DNA from: Anaerolineae bacterium
GTDB taxonomy: Bacteria > Chloroflexota > Anaerolineae > Anaerolineales > Villigracilaceae
Length of the DNA: 5,260 bases
NCBI GenBank assembly: GCA_003141915.1
Contig: PLNY01000108.1
Coordinates: 1-5,260, forward strand
Direction: 5' to 3'
Each line of letters starts with the position of its first letter. The stretch's first letter is position 1. Positions 4,673 to 5,260 of this stretch are shown piece after piece. The translations under genes were made by a program, and so were the position numbers. The notes under the pieces were generated by a model. The model was given only the letters and a program-made list of their open reading frames with translations, was not told where the DNA came from and searched no databases.

Positions 4673-5260
4673 ATGAACATGCCTTCGCTTTCTCAGCGTA
4701 AAACGTGGATCGATTTCACGCGCGTCTTGGCAACTTTTCTTGTTGTGATGGCGCATGTCGTTTTATATCCCCAGGTTATGGGTGCCGGTCCCGTATGGAG
4801 TCGAACGCTCTATTACACGTTGACGCGCATTGGGGTGCCATTATTTTTTTTCATCAGCGGCTATCTGCTTTTATCGAAAGTGGAAGATTGGGGAGTTTTC
4901 TTTAAGAAGCGCGTTTTAAAAGTGTTAATTCCCTTTCTGGTATGGTCAATCGTTTATATGGCCGTCTTGAATCATGAATATCCGGACGGCTTGACGTTCC
5001 AGGCGGTAATTGCCACTTTCGAAAAAATATTGCGCGGACCGCGTGCGGCACACTTGTGGTTCTTTTATGTTTTAATCGGGCTATATCTTTTCACTCCGGT
5101 ATTGCGCGTCTTTACGGCCCATGCTTCTCAGCGCGATCTGCTATATTTCTGTGTGTTGTGGTTTATCGTAAATCCGGTATTTGCTTTGATCACGCACTTC
5201 ACGTCCATTAATATAGGTTTTGAATTCGAGTTTATAACGGGATACATCGGCTATTATGTT
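4673..5260 (+). CDS. Acyltransferase-3 family membrane protein (N-terminal 196 residues, cut by window edge)
   Basis: Acyltransferase-3 proteins (the OafA/WecH group) are multi-pass membrane enzymes that move acetyl or other acyl groups onto sugars of surface polysaccharides, lipids or glycans. The visible part has the family pattern W-I-D-x-x-R-x-x-A (12-20), ending in His28 after the first membrane segment (about 16-33); this Arg and His are the residues usually linked to activity. GVPLFFFISGYLL (54-66) matches the family's 'P.FF.iSGyLl' block, followed by the basic loop FFKKRVLKVLIP. HLWFFYVLIGLYLFTPVLR (127-145) matches the 'HLWFLy.li.lYl..P.l' block and strongly resembles WecH/YiaH-type members. 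More hydrophobic segments follow to the window edge, with the frame still open. The ATG at 4673 has only a weak purine-rich site (AGAG) before it; ATG 4679 is an alternative. The acceptor cannot be told from the sequence. No link with fabD is evident beyond position. Confidence 0.9.
   Translation, partial: MNMPSLSQRKTWIDFTRVLATFLVVMAHVVLYPQVMGAGPVWSRTLYYTLTRIGVPLFFFISGYLLLSKVEDWGVFFKKRVLKVLIPFLVWSIVYMAVLNHEYPDGLTFQAVIATFEKILRGPRAAHLWFFYVLIGLYLFTPVLRVFTAHASQRDLLYFCVLWFIVNPVFALITHFTSINIGFEFEFITGYIGYYV

Noticed and set aside
4547..4756. Minus-strand open frame of 69 codons over the fabD-acyltransferase gap
   Set aside because: It overlaps the start of the acyltransferase on the other strand and has no recognisable domain or good start signal.
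1..5260. CRISPR array, insertion sequence, tRNA, rRNA or phage genes
   Set aside because: I found no regularly spaced repeats, no transposase or integrase motifs, no terminal inverted repeats with target duplications, and no tRNA-like fold.

Overview
The window looks like a housekeeping stretch of a Gram-negative-type or deep-branching bacterial chromosome. The most likely source is Chloroflexota, class Anaerolineae. This rests on overall protein character: a SecD with a long Thr/Ala/Pro-rich insert, the N-terminal sequence of the L32 protein, the stand-alone SpoIIE-type phosphatase, and rpmF directly beside fabD. No 16S gene or other decisive marker is present, so the assignment is an inference (about 60% sure).

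Layout: the left three-fifths is transcribed leftward and the right two-fifths rightward, diverging near 3134-3262. On the minus strand, in order of transcription, are a SpoIIE/PP2C-type Ser/Thr phosphatase (2429-3133); a small P-loop nucleotide-binding protein that overlaps it by ATGA (2055-2432); a 173-base gap with a near-consensus promoter and a structured leader; secD (403-1881); and the first 131 codons of secF, which runs off the left edge. On the plus strand are a consensus sigma-70-type promoter, a leader with a perfect 28-bp palindrome, rpmF (ribosomal protein L32, 3263-3463), a terminator-like hairpin, fabD (malonyl-CoA:ACP transacylase, 3523-4464), a 208-base gap, and the first 196 codons of an acyltransferase-3 family membrane protein that runs off the right edge.

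Functional picture: secD and secF encode the two halves of the proton-driven accessory complex of the Sec translocon. They look translationally coupled, because the secF Shine-Dalgarno overlaps the secD stop codon. rpmF and fabD form the familiar link between ribosome and fatty-acid synthesis, but without the plsX and fabH that lie between them in E. coli. The phosphatase and P-loop protein probably form a two-gene unit of unknown target. The acyltransferase probably O-acylates a surface polysaccharide or lipid and appears to be a separate unit.

No mobile element, CRISPR array, tRNA or rRNA is visible, and I see no clear new multi-gene system. The points most worth a second look are regulatory: the divergent promoters that share a TGACGTCA palindrome as overlapping -35 regions, with a probably leaderless phosphatase mRNA; the 28-bp palindrome in the rpmF leader; the secDF leader, in which two repeat copies can compete to pair beside the secD ribosome binding site; and the phosphatase/P-loop pair itself.
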